NCBI RefSeq assembly: GCF_005502465.1
Contig: NZ_SCOT01000027.1
Coordinates: 1 to 39,794 of the forward strand
Reading direction: 5' to 3'
DNA from: Sphingopyxis sp. L1A2A
GTDB lineage: Bacteria > Pseudomonadota > Alphaproteobacteria > Sphingomonadales > Sphingomonadaceae
Length of the DNA: 39,794 nucleotides
Shown here: positions 1-7,202 of the stretch, piece after piece
How positions within the stretch are numbered: position 1 is the first letter of the stretch
Layout of the letters: every line of letters starts with the position of its first letter
The notes under the pieces: generated by a model
Databases searched by the model: none
Told to the model about the DNA's origin: nothing
Seen by the model: the letters and a program-made list of their open reading frames with translations, nothing else
Translations under genes and position numbers: made by a program

Positions 1-804
1 GTCATCGAATATGCCGGCGCGGCGATCCTCGCGCTGTCGATGGAGGGGCGGATGACGCTGTGCAACCTCAGCATCGAGATGGGCGCGCGCGCGGGGCTGG
101 TTGCGCCCGATGCGACGACTTTCGCTTATCTGGCGGGGCGGGCCGCGGTGCCAACCGGCGCGGCGTGGGATGCTGCGGTGGAGCGTTGGCGGGCGCTGGC
201 GAGCGATGAAGCTGCCGGGTTTGACCGCGAGGTGCGGGTCGATGCGCGCGATGTCCAGCCGATGGTGAGTTGGGGCACGAACCCGTCGCAGGTTGTCGCG
301 ATCGACGCACGCATTCCCGATCCGGCAGCGCTGAAAAATGTCGAAACGCGCACGGCGGCCGAGCGGGCGTTGGCCTATATGGACCTCGCGCCGGGCGCGA
401 CGATCGCCGGGCTGCGGCTCGACCGGGTGTTCATCGGCAGTTGCACCAACAGCCGGATCGAGGATCTGCGTGTGGTGGCTGATGTCGTGCGCGGTCGCTG
501 CGTGGCGCCGCACGTCCGCGCGATGGTCGTTCCGGGATCGGGGCTGGTCAAACGACAGGCCGAGGCCGAGGGGATCGACGCGGTGCTGCGCGCCGCGGGG
601 TTCGACTGGCGCGAACCCGGCTGTTCGATGTGTGTCGGCATGAACGCCGACCGGCTGCAACCCGGCGAACGCTGCGCCGCGACGTCGAACCGCAATTTCG
701 AGAACCGGCAAGGGCGTGGCGGCCGCACCCACCTGATGAGCCCGGCGCTTGCCGCGGCGAGCGCGCTCGCGGGGCATATCGCGGCGCCCGAAATGCCCGG
801 CTAG
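1..804 (+). CDS. leuC: 3-isopropylmalate dehydratase large subunit (LeuC), 5' truncated
   Basis: The reading frame is open from base 1, so the N-terminal ~200 residues lie outside the window. The visible ~267 residues are the C-terminal half of an aconitase-superfamily large subunit. FIGSCTNSR (near base 430) carries one [4Fe-4S] cysteine and [11 protein letters not shown] (near 615) carries the other two. [18 protein letters not shown] near the end is the LeuC-type C-terminal signature. LeuC with LeuD isomerises 2- and 3-isopropylmalate in leucine synthesis, and relatives hydrate citraconate or dimethylmaleate. The stop codon overlaps the stop of the convergent leuD gene in a shared CTAG. 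Because leuD lies beside the catabolic regulon and carries its operator, this pair may be a catabolic paralogue rather than the biosynthetic enzyme; that is inference. Confidence 0.9.
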   Translation, partial: VIEYAGAAILALSMEGRMTLCNLSIEMGARAGLVAPDATTFAYLAGRAAVPTGAAWDAAVERWRALASDEAAGFDREVRVDARDVQPMVSWGTNPSQVVAIDARIPDPAALKNVETRTAAERALAYMDLAPGATIAGLRLDRVFIGSCTNSRIEDLRVVADVVRGRCVAPHVRAMVVPGSGLVKRQAEAEGIDAVLRAAGFDWREPGCSMCVGMNADRLQPGERCAATSNRNFENRQGRGGRTHLMSPALAAASALAGHIAAPEMPG

Positions 805-1385
805 ATCGATGCCTCGAACCGCGCGATCGCGTCGGCATGGCGCAGCGTGCGGCCGATATCGTCCAGCCCTTCCATCAGGATGCGGCGATCGTAGGGGTCG
901 ACGTCGAAATCGATGACTTTGCCCGACGCGAGGCGGATTTGCTGCGCCTCCAGATCGACCTCGATCGGCGCATATTGGGCGAGAATGATGTCTTCGCGCG
1001 CCGCTTCGCACTGCGCTTCGGGCAAGCGGATCAGCAGCAGGCCGTTCTTACGCGCGTTGCCCGAGAATATGTCGCCAAAGCTTGGCGCGACGACGCAGCG
1101 AATGCCGAAATCGGTCAGCGCCCACACCGCATGCTCGCGAGACGATCCGCAACCGAAATTGCGGTCGGCGATGAGTATCTGCGCGTGGCGGCACGCGATC
1201 TGGTTGAGGATGAAACCGGCGCGCTCGCTCCCGTCTTCGGTAAAGCGGAGCAACTGGAACAGATGTTTGCCGAGCCCGGTGCGGGTAAGCGCTTTCATAT
1301 AGGTTGCCGGAATGATCATGTCGGTATCGACATTGGCGAGCGGCAACGGCGCCGCGACCGCTTTCACCCGAACAAATTTCTGCAA
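801..1385 (-). CDS. leuD: 3-isopropylmalate dehydratase small subunit (LeuD)
   Basis: About 194 residues with the LeuD swivelling-domain signatures: [16 protein letters not shown] at the N-terminus, [15 protein letters not shown] in the middle (substrate-recognition loop) and [10 protein letters not shown] further on. It would pair with the LeuC encoded convergently on the other strand. I place the start at TTG 1385, giving [16 protein letters not shown], which matches the usual LeuD N-terminus. It is preceded by a strong GGAGG five bases upstream. The ATG at 1397 is four codons further upstream, has no ribosome site, and itself overlaps the GGAGG. A 16-bp palindromic operator (1400-1415) lies just upstream, so expression is probably repressed by a MarR-type protein. 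Convergent rather than tandem leuC/leuD is unusual. Confidence 0.9.
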   Translation of the reverse strand: MQKFVRVKAVAAPLPLANVDTDMIIPATYMKALTRTGLGKHLFQLLRFTEDGSERAGFILNQIACRHAQILIADRNFGCGSSREHAVWALTDFGIRCVVAPSFGDIFSGNARKNGLLLIRLPEAQCEAAREDIILAQYAPIEVDLEAQQIRLASGKVIDFDVDPYDRRILMEGLDDIGRTLRHADAIARFEASI

Positions 1386-1399
1386 AACGGCCTCCATTA

Positions 1400-1415
1400 A
1401 CTTAGTATACTAAGT
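1400..1415. promoter_or_regulatory. Palindromic operator, copy 1 (leuD / MarR-1 divergent region)
   Basis: A perfect 16-bp palindrome, ACTTAGTATACTAAGT, lies 15 bp upstream of the leuD TTG start and ~164 bp upstream of the divergent MarR-1 start. Its 12-bp core TTAGTATACTAA recurs upstream of several other transcription units in the window. Size, symmetry and position fit a MarR-dimer binding site; protein binding is inferred. Confidence 0.75.
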
Positions 1416-1578
1416 AAGTGATCGTGACAGCGATGTCCAATGATATCGCGGGGTTGGAATGCGGCTCGGCAATCCCGACGGCGACGAAGGAGGTTGCCGG
1501 AGGAATCTTCGCGTCCTAAGGTTCGCACTCACGCGGACGGGCGTCCGACGTCAGGGGCCGCGGCAGGGGAGCAGGGTT

Positions 1579-2085
1579 TTGGCCAAGAAAACACAGGATT
1601 ACCGGCATCCAGCCGAATATTACACCGATCCTGAAAACAGCATCGGTTATCTGGCGCGCGTCGTCTTCCGCTCCTTTTCACGGCTGCTGGAACGCCGCAC
1701 GCTGACGCACGATGTGTCGGCGGGGCAATGGCGTTTCCTGCGCCAGCTGTGGCGCGAGGACGGCATTACCCAGCGTGAGCTGAGCGAGCGCGTCGGCATG
1801 CGCGAGCCGACCACTGTCGTTGCGCTGAAGGGGCTGGAAAAGTCCGGGCTGATCACGCGCAAAAAGACAACCGACGATCGGCGCAAGACCTTCATCCACC
1901 TGACGCCGCATGCCAAAAAGCTTGAGTTGATTCTCGCGCCGATGAACGCCGAGATCCACGAAATCGCGACCAAGGGCCTGACCGATGAGGAGGTCGAGGT
2001 GCTTCAGGGGCTGATGCGCCGCGTGATCGACAATCTGGGCGACGAAACGCGCAAGCTGGCGGTGCTCTCCGACATCAAGGCCTGA
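1579..2085 (+). CDS. MarR-family transcriptional regulator 1
   Basis: A winged-helix repressor of ~168 residues. ITQRELSERVGMREPTTVVALKGLEKSGLITRKK is broken here into its helix-turn-helix (ITQRELSERVGMREPT, then VALKGLEKSGLI), followed by the wing DDRRKTFIHLTP; flanking helices form the dimer interface. I prefer TTG 1579 (MAKKTQDYRHPAEYY) because AGGGGAG and GCAGGG lie just upstream and the length then matches the family. An in-frame ATG at 1459 would add 40 arginine-rich residues that look like untranslated sequence. The gene is divergent from leuD across operator copy 1, the usual layout for an autoregulated MarR and its target. It is the best candidate to bind TTAGTATACTAA, but the second MarR at 2724-3182 cannot be excluded. 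The ligand may be a pathway CoA-thioester or acid. Confidence 0.85.
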   Translation: MAKKTQDYRHPAEYYTDPENSIGYLARVVFRSFSRLLERRTLTHDVSAGQWRFLRQLWREDGITQRELSERVGMREPTTVVALKGLEKSGLITRKKTTDDRRKTFIHLTPHAKKLELILAPMNAEIHEIATKGLTDEEVEVLQGLMRRVIDNLGDETRKLAVLSDIKA

Positions 2086-2118
2086 GGCTTGCAATTTGCC
2101 GATCCACCGGACAATAGG

Positions 2119-2130
2119 TTAGTATACTAA
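2119..2130. promoter_or_regulatory. Palindromic operator, copy 2 (FMN reductase promoter)
   Basis: A perfect 12-bp TTAGTATACTAA lies 21 bp before the FMN reductase start codon. A possible -35 TTGCCG (2096-2101) and -10 TAGTAT (2120-2125), 18 bp apart, would put the palindrome over the -10 element, consistent with repression by occlusion. Confidence 0.75.
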
Positions 2131-2151
2131 TTATTTTGTCCGGGAGGGAAA

Positions 2152-2727
2152 ATGACCAGCATTGCAGTGATCGTCGGCAGCACGCGCGAGGGATCGTATA
2201 ACCGCGCCTTGGGCGACCTCGCCGCCGCGAGTCTGGGGGCGCAGGGGGCGAGCGTGACACGCGTCGACCTCGCGGCCTTCGACCTGCCGCTCTATTCGGC
2301 GGCGTTGGAGGCAGGCGCCTTTCCGCCCGATGCGCTGAAGCTCAAGGCGCTGTTCGCGGCGCAGGACGGGCTGACTTTCGTGTCGCCCGAGTATAACGGA
2401 TCGCTGCCGCCGCTGCTCAAGAATGCGATCGACTGGGCCTCGCGCCCGACCGGCGACGAGAGCCTTGTTGCGCTGACCGCCTATCGCGGCAAGGCGGCGG
2501 CGATCATGTCGGCGTCGATCAGTCCTTTTGGCGGGCTGCGCGGGCTGATGCACTTGCGTCAGATCCTGTCGACCATCCAGATGCTGGTGATTCCCGAACA
2601 GGTGGTGGTGCCGGCCGCGCACGCGGCTTTTGCCGAGGATGGCAGTTTGAAGGAGGCGCTTCCGGCGTCGCTCGTCGAAATGACCACGGGCAGGTTGATC
2701 GCGGTCGCGAAGGCGCTGGCCGCCTAG
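2152..2727 (+). CDS. NAD(P)H-dependent FMN reductase
   Basis: A flavodoxin-fold reductase of 191 residues. The N-terminal strand and FMN-phosphate loop is VGSTREGSYNRAL (residues ~8-20). The flavin-ring loop SPEYNGSLPPLLKNAIDW (from residue ~78) is the hallmark of the NADPH_dep_FMN_red family (ChrR/SsuE/azoreductase relatives). Such enzymes supply reduced FMN to a monooxygenase or reduce quinones; no partner monooxygenase is visible here. GGGAGGG before the ATG is a good ribosome site. The gene appears monocistronic behind operator copy 2. Its TAG overlaps the stop of the convergent MarR-2 in a CTAG. Confidence 0.9.
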   Translation: MTSIAVIVGSTREGSYNRALGDLAAASLGAQGASVTRVDLAAFDLPLYSAALEAGAFPPDALKLKALFAAQDGLTFVSPEYNGSLPPLLKNAIDWASRPTGDESLVALTAYRGKAAAIMSASISPFGGLRGLMHLRQILSTIQMLVIPEQVVVPAAHAAFAEDGSLKEALPASLVEMTTGRLIAVAKALAA

Positions 2728-3182
2728 GCGGAAGGGCGACGGGGGGCAGGCGAGGCGCTTTCGATATTGCTCCCCCAGTCGGCCTCGAGCGCGGCGAGCA
2801 GCGCGTCGAACTTGTCCTGTCCCAGCACTGCGGCGATCTGCGCGGTCAGCGCGTCCATTGAGCGCTGCGCATCCCGACGCATCCGCGCGCCAAGATCGGT
2901 CAGCGACACGATCATGTGGCGGCGATCGCCGGGATCGACTTCGAGTTGGACGATCCCCAGCTTCACCATCTGGTTGATCGTGCTGTGGATCGCCTGGCGC
3001 GACAGGCCAAGGTTGCGGGCGATGTCCGACGGGCGCACGATGCCGCTGACGATATTGATCATCACCATCGATTGCGGGCGATTGACGTCGGGCCAGCCAT
3101 GATCGTGGAGCCGCGCCTGCAGCCCTTCGTCGAGCCAGCAAAAGCGTTGAAAAAGGGCAATGATGAGCTGGTTTGTGCGCAT
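2724..3182 (-). CDS. MarR-family transcriptional regulator 2
   Basis: About 152 residues, starting at ATG 3182 (MRTNQLIIALFQRF). The helix-turn-helix is VRPSDIARNLGLSRQAIHST followed by INQMVKLGIVQLEVDP, and the wing is DPGDRRHMIVSLTD, all typical of MarR. Open frame continues well upstream of 3182, but it is arginine-rich, runs antisense into the ligase gene, and is not homologous-looking. The gene is divergent from the acyl-CoA ligase at 3333 across operator copy 3. It differs clearly from MarR-1, so the block encodes two distinct MarR proteins and also shows two distinct palindrome types. Which protein binds which site is not determinable here. Confidence 0.85.
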   Translation of the reverse strand: MRTNQLIIALFQRFCWLDEGLQARLHDHGWPDVNRPQSMVMINIVSGIVRPSDIARNLGLSRQAIHSTINQMVKLGIVQLEVDPGDRRHMIVSLTDLGARMRRDAQRSMDALTAQIAAVLGQDKFDALLAALEADWGSNIESASPAPRRPSA

Positions 3183-3286
3183 ATACGCTACGATAGGCCC
3201 CCGGTGCCGGCGGAGTGCCGACCCCGTCACGCTAGAAGAGCGATGCGGGCGAAGCAAGGCAGAGCGGCGTTGCAAAGATAAAATGC

Positions 3287-3298
3287 TTAGTATACTAT
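3287..3298. promoter_or_regulatory. Operator, copy 3 (acyl-CoA ligase operon / MarR-2)
   Basis: TTAGTATACTAT differs from the core palindrome at one position. It lies 34 bp upstream of the ligase ATG. A plausible promoter is TTGCAA (3270-3275), a 17-bp spacer, then TACTAT (3293-3298), so the operator covers the -10. It is placed to control the six-gene + strand run and, from the other side, MarR-2. Confidence 0.7.
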
Positions 3299-3332
3299 CT
3301 ATTGAAACAAGACGCAGGGAGAGAAGCGCCGC

Positions 3333-4967
3333 ATGGACGGGTTGATGCAGAATGTGCCGCTGACGGTCGACCGGATCATCGACCATGCCGCCAACTGGCA
3401 CGGTGGCCGCGAAATCGTCTCGCGCGATGCTGACGGACATGTCACCCGATCGACCTATGCCGATATCCATGCCGATGCGAAGCGCGTGTCGAACGCGTTG
3501 GCGGCCGAAGGGATAACGCCCGGCGACCGCGTTGCGACGATGGGCTGGAACAGCGCGCGGCATCTCGCGGCCTGGTATGGTGCGGCGGGGATGGGCGCGG
3601 TGCTCCACACATTGAACCCGCGGCTGTTCCTCGAACAGATCGCATATATCGCGAACCACGCCGGCGACCGGTTGCTGATTGCCGATCCCGCCACCGCCGC
3701 CCTTGTCGAAGAGCTGTTGCCGCAGGTGCCATCGATCGAGAAGGTGATCTTCTTCTGCGACGCCGGGTCAATGCCCGAGACCAGTGTTTCCGCGACCGCC
3801 TTCGACGACTGGATCGCCGGGCAGTCTGCCGAATATGTCTGGGGCGGGTTCGACGAGAATGCGGCGTGCGGGCTCTGCTATACGAGTGGGACGACGGGAA
3901 ATCCGAAGGGTGTGCTCTATTCGCACCGGTCGAACTATATCCATGCGTTGATGACCTTGCAGCGCGACGCGCTGGCGCTGTCGGCGCGCGACACCGTGCT
4001 GCTCGTCGTGCCGATGTACCATGCCAATGCGTGGGGCGTCGTCTATTCAGCGCCCGCTGTCGGCGCCAAACTTGTGTTGCCGGGTCAACGGATGGACGGC
4101 GAATCAATCTATAATCTGATCGAGCAGGAAGGCGTGACTTATTCTGCCGCCGTGCCAACAGTGTGGCAGATGTTGCTGCAATATATGCAGGAAAATGGAA
4201 AGCGCTTCACGACGCTGGAGCGTGTGACGATCGGCGGATCGGCATGTCCCGAATCGATTATCCGCACCTTCCGCGACGATTATGGCGTCGATGTTATTCA
4301 GGGCTGGGGGATGACCGAAACCTCGCCGCTCGGCACGGTATCGGTGCCCAATGCCTCGGTCGCCGCGAAGCCCGACGATGCGCAGATGGCGTACAAGCTC
4401 AAGCAAGGTCGGCTGTTGTGCGGGCTGGAGATGAAACTGGTCGACGATGCGGGCAATCATCTGCCGCACGACGGCAAGACGCCGGGACGGCTGATGGTCA
4501 AGGGGCCGACGATCGCGGGTGCCTATTATGGCGGCGAGGGCGGCGACGTGCTCGATGACGAGGGGTTTTTCGACACCGGCGACGTCAGCACGATCGACGG
4601 CGAAGGCTATATGCAGATCACCGACCGCGCGAAGGATGTCGTGAAATCGGGCGGCGAATGGATCAGCTCGATCGAGATCGAGAATATTGCGATGGGGCAT
4701 GATGCCGTCGCCAACGCCGCGGTCGTCGGGATCGCGCATCCCAAATGGGATGAGCGACCGATCCTGCTGTGCGAACTTAAGGATGGTGCGAAGGCCTGCG
4801 CCGACGATCTCAAGGCGTTTCTCGACGGCAAGATCGCGAAATGGTGGATGCCCGACGATGTGCTGTTTGTCGACGAAGTCCCGCTCGGGCCGACGGGCAA
4901 GATCGACAAGAAAGCAATCCGTGCGGGGCTGAAGGGGTATCAATTGCCCTTCGAAGTCGCCCGCTGA
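3333..4967 (+). CDS. Acyl-CoA synthetase (AMP-forming), medium-chain type
   Basis: 544 residues of the ANL superfamily, activating a carboxylic acid to its CoA thioester via an acyl-adenylate. The phosphate loop YTSGTTGNPKGVLYSH lies near residue 183. The A5 motif is GWGMTETSPLG, the hinge/adenine region is DTGDVSTIDGEGYMQITDR, and the catalytic lysine is in GPTGKIDKKAIR near the C-terminus. The N-terminus MDGLMQNVPLTVDRII resembles the medium-chain/3-methylmercaptopropionate (DmdB-like) branch; exact substrate unknown. AGGGAGAG precedes the start. It heads the + strand run ending at 10107. An inverted repeat (4984-5046) follows, so downstream genes may be partly uncoupled. Confidence 0.9.
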   Translation: MDGLMQNVPLTVDRIIDHAANWHGGREIVSRDADGHVTRSTYADIHADAKRVSNALAAEGITPGDRVATMGWNSARHLAAWYGAAGMGAVLHTLNPRLFLEQIAYIANHAGDRLLIADPATAALVEELLPQVPSIEKVIFFCDAGSMPETSVSATAFDDWIAGQSAEYVWGGFDENAACGLCYTSGTTGNPKGVLYSHRSNYIHALMTLQRDALALSARDTVLLVVPMYHANAWGVVYSAPAVGAKLVLPGQRMDGESIYNLIEQEGVTYSAAVPTVWQMLLQYMQENGKRFTTLERVTIGGSACPESIIRTFRDDYGVDVIQGWGMTETSPLGTVSVPNASVAAKPDDAQMAYKLKQGRLLCGLEMKLVDDAGNHLPHDGKTPGRLMVKGPTIAGAYYGGEGGDVLDDEGFFDTGDVSTIDGEGYMQITDRAKDVVKSGGEWISSIEIENIAMGHDAVANAAVVGIAHPKWDERPILLCELKDGAKACADDLKAFLDGKIAKWWMPDDVLFVDEVPLGPTGKIDKKAIRAGLKGYQLPFEVAR

Positions 4968-4983
4968 TGCCGTTCTCTTTCTT

Positions 4984-5046
4984 CGTCATGCCGGACTTGA
5001 TCCGGCATCCATCGCCGCAGGACTCCGGATCAAGTCCGGCATGACG
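4984..5046. repeat. Dispersed inverted repeat (CGTCATGCCGGACTTGATCC type)
   Basis: Two perfect 22-bp arms, 4984-5005 and 5025-5046, flank a 19-bp loop. The sequence reads CGTCATGCCGGACTTGATCC... and its reverse complement. It looks like the short palindromic intergenic repeats common in sphingomonad genomes (recalled, not searched). It sits between the ligase and the alpha/beta hydrolase and would form a strong RNA hairpin, without a following T-run. Confidence 0.75.
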
Positions 5047-5087
5047 ATGGTGGTGACCCACAGACAATATTCATATCAGGAGAGACG

Positions 5088-6218
5088 ATGATGGACCCGA
5101 ACGGGATCGAAGGACTGGACGCGCAATTTGTCGGGCTGGTGTCGCCGACCGCGCCGCGCATTCAGGCGGGCGGGCATCCGTGCCAGGGCATTTACTGGAC
5201 GCAAAGTGGCAAGCGGCCGAAGGTCGCGATCATCGCGACGCATTATAACGTCGATTTTTCCGAACATTATATCGCGCCCTATTTCGCGCGGCAGGGCTTT
5301 GGCTTCCTTGGCTGGAACACGCGCTATCGCGGGGTCGAGGACCAGTTCCTGCTTGAACATGCAGTGCTCGACATTGGCGTCGGTATGAAGTGGCTGAGGG
5401 AAGAGGCCGGGGTCGAGCAGATCGTCATTCTCGGCAATTCGGGCGGCGGATCGTTGATGGGCGCCTATCAGGCCGAGTCGATCGTCCCGACGCTGACCGA
5501 CCGGTTGCCGTCCGTTGGGCAGGATGCACTGGCGTCGCTGATCAAGGGCGACCTCTATATCAGCTTCAACGCGCATCAGGGGCGGCCCGAAGTACTGACC
5601 GACTGGATGGACGCGTCGGTAATCGACGAGAATGATCCGGTTGCGACCGATCCCGAACTCGACCCGTTCAACCCCGACAATGGCCCGCCCTATTCGGACG
5701 CGTTCATCGCAAAATATCGCGCCGCGCAGCGGGCGCGCAACCAGCGCATCACCGACTGGGCGAAAGCAGAACTCAAGCGGTTGAACGACGCGGGCATTCC
5801 CGATCGGATCTTCCCGATGTTCCGGTGCTGGGGTGATATTCGCTGCGTCGATCCCGCGATCGATCCGTCGGATCGCAAGCCCAACTGGTGCTATCGCGGC
5901 GATCCCTCGATCGCCAACCGCACGCCCAGCATCGGGCGCGCGAATTCGATCAAGACCTGGCTCAACATGTGGAGCCTCGAAACCTCGCCGTGCCAAGGGC
6001 AGCCGCATCTCGCCAAGCATGACACCCCCGCGCTGGTGGTTCAGGGAACCGCAGATACAGGTGTTTTCCCGAGTGATGCGCGCAAGATCTTCGATTTCCT
6101 CGGCAGCACCGACAAGAAGCTCGAACTGATCCCCGGCGCGCATTATTTCGAGGATTCGATCGAGGAACGCCAGACCGCTGCGGATCTGGTCGGAAGCTGG
6201 ATCCGGGAGAAGCTGTAA
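5088..6218 (+). CDS. Alpha/beta hydrolase
   Basis: 376 residues with no signal peptide. The nucleophile elbow is ILGNSGGGSLMG (Ser near residue 117). A candidate catalytic acid lies in VVQGTADTGVFPSD (~320) and the histidine in LIPGAHYFEDS (~353), so the triad appears complete. A ~170-residue insertion between strand beta-6 and the acid (NPDNGPPYSDAF... to ...CVDPAIDPSDRK) forms a large cap that may set substrate choice. AGGAGAG precedes tandem ATGs at 5088 and 5091. The gene sits within the + strand run and its stop abuts the GTG of the kinase gene. It could be an esterase, thioesterase or C-C hydrolase; the substrate is unknown. Confidence 0.8.
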   Translation: MMDPNGIEGLDAQFVGLVSPTAPRIQAGGHPCQGIYWTQSGKRPKVAIIATHYNVDFSEHYIAPYFARQGFGFLGWNTRYRGVEDQFLLEHAVLDIGVGMKWLREEAGVEQIVILGNSGGGSLMGAYQAESIVPTLTDRLPSVGQDALASLIKGDLYISFNAHQGRPEVLTDWMDASVIDENDPVATDPELDPFNPDNGPPYSDAFIAKYRAAQRARNQRITDWAKAELKRLNDAGIPDRIFPMFRCWGDIRCVDPAIDPSDRKPNWCYRGDPSIANRTPSIGRANSIKTWLNMWSLETSPCQGQPHLAKHDTPALVVQGTADTGVFPSDARKIFDFLGSTDKKLELIPGAHYFEDSIEERQTAADLVGSWIREKL

Positions 6219-7202
6219 GTGGAGCAGGGCGACGCCGATATCATCGCGGAATTGCGCGGCGCGGGCCTGATCGGCGCGAGCGACGTCGCCCTTGAGCCGC
6301 TGACCGGCGGCGTGTCGTGCGACGTGTGGAAGATCGAGACGCCATCGGGGCCGATCGTCGTCAAACGGCCGCTGGCGCAGCTCCGCGTCGCCGCCGAATG
6401 GCTGGCGCCGGTCGAGCGCGGGACCAGCGAAGTGCGTTGGCTCCGGCGCGCGCGCGGGGTCGATGCGCAGATCGCGCCCGAGGTGTTGGCCGAATTGCCG
6501 ACCGGCCACGCCTTTGCCATGCGGTTCCTGCCCGGCTGTCCGGTCTGGAAGGACGAGTTGGTCGCCGGGCGTGTCGATGCGGCATTTGCGGCGGCGGTCG
6601 GGCGCGGGATCGTCGCGGTGCACGCGGCGACGGCGAACAATGATGCCGACCGCGCGGCTTTTCCGAACGACGAAATGTTCGCCGCGCTGCGCGTCGATCC
6701 CTTCCTGCTCTATGTTGCCGAACATGACGCCGAGCTGGCACCCGCACTGCGCACGCTTGCGGCCGATCTCACGGCGCGCAAGATCGCGCTCGTCCATGGC
6801 GACGTCAGCCCCAAGAATATCCTCGTCAGTTCAGCCGGCCCGGTGTTTCTCGACGCCGAATGCGCCGTCTATGGCGACCCGGCGTTCGATCTTGCCTTTT
6901 GCACCACCCATCTGCTGTTGAAAGCGGTGTGGCTGGATGATGCACGATTGATCGAAGCGGCGTCAGTGTTGGTCGATACCTACCGCGCGGGGATCGATTG
7001 GGAAGATTCCGCCGGGTTGCTGCTCCGCGCGGGCCAGCTCACCGCCGCGCTGCTCCTCGCGCGCGTCGAGGGCAAGTCGCCCGCACCCTATCTGACCGAT
7101 GCCGACCATAAAAACATCGTACGCGAACAGGCGCGCGCGCTGATCCTTGCGCCGTCGCCTCTCGACGCGCTCGTCATCAACTGGAAAAGGACTTATCCAT
7201 GA
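6219..7202 (+). CDS. APH-family (aminoglycoside phosphotransferase-fold) kinase
   Basis: 327 residues starting with GTG immediately after the preceding stop. N-terminal nucleotide lobe: LTGGVSCDVWKIETPSGP with VVKRPL holding the ATP-anchoring lysine. Catalytic loop HGDVSPKNILV near residue 192 (Brenner motif HxDxxxxN). Metal-binding FLDAECAVYGDPAFDLAF near 211 takes the place of the DFG/D-x-D region. The family phosphorylates hydroxyls of small molecules (choline, homoserine, hydroxylysine, aminoglycosides). Here the gene overlaps the start of an enolase-like gene by four bases, so I infer that it phosphorylates the substrate of that enzyme rather than a drug. Translational coupling with both neighbours is likely. 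Confidence 0.85.
   Translation: MEQGDADIIAELRGAGLIGASDVALEPLTGGVSCDVWKIETPSGPIVVKRPLAQLRVAAEWLAPVERGTSEVRWLRRARGVDAQIAPEVLAELPTGHAFAMRFLPGCPVWKDELVAGRVDAAFAAAVGRGIVAVHAATANNDADRAAFPNDEMFAALRVDPFLLYVAEHDAELAPALRTLAADLTARKIALVHGDVSPKNILVSSAGPVFLDAECAVYGDPAFDLAFCTTHLLLKAVWLDDARLIEAASVLVDTYRAGIDWEDSAGLLLRAGQLTAALLLARVEGKSPAPYLTDADHKNIVREQARALILAPSPLDALVINWKRTYP

Noticed and set aside
1459..1578. N-terminal extension of MarR-1 from ATG 1459
   Set aside because: Forty Arg/Gly-rich residues not expected in the family; TTG 1579 has a better ribosome site.
2131..3141. A 336-codon - strand frame over FMN reductase and MarR-2
   Set aside because: It overlaps both real genes in another frame and is Arg-rich without motifs.
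3183..3659. N-terminal extension of MarR-2 up to 3659
   Set aside because: It would run through operator copy 3 and antisense to the start of the acyl-CoA ligase; its sequence has no resemblance to a domain.
5076..6797. A 573-codon open frame antisense to the hydrolase and kinase genes
   Set aside because: It spans two convincing genes on the other strand, with shadow-like composition and no domain.
6219..7202. Aminoglycoside resistance gene
   Set aside because: Only the kinase fold is shared; the overlapping enolase-like and dehydrogenase genes indicate a metabolic kinase.
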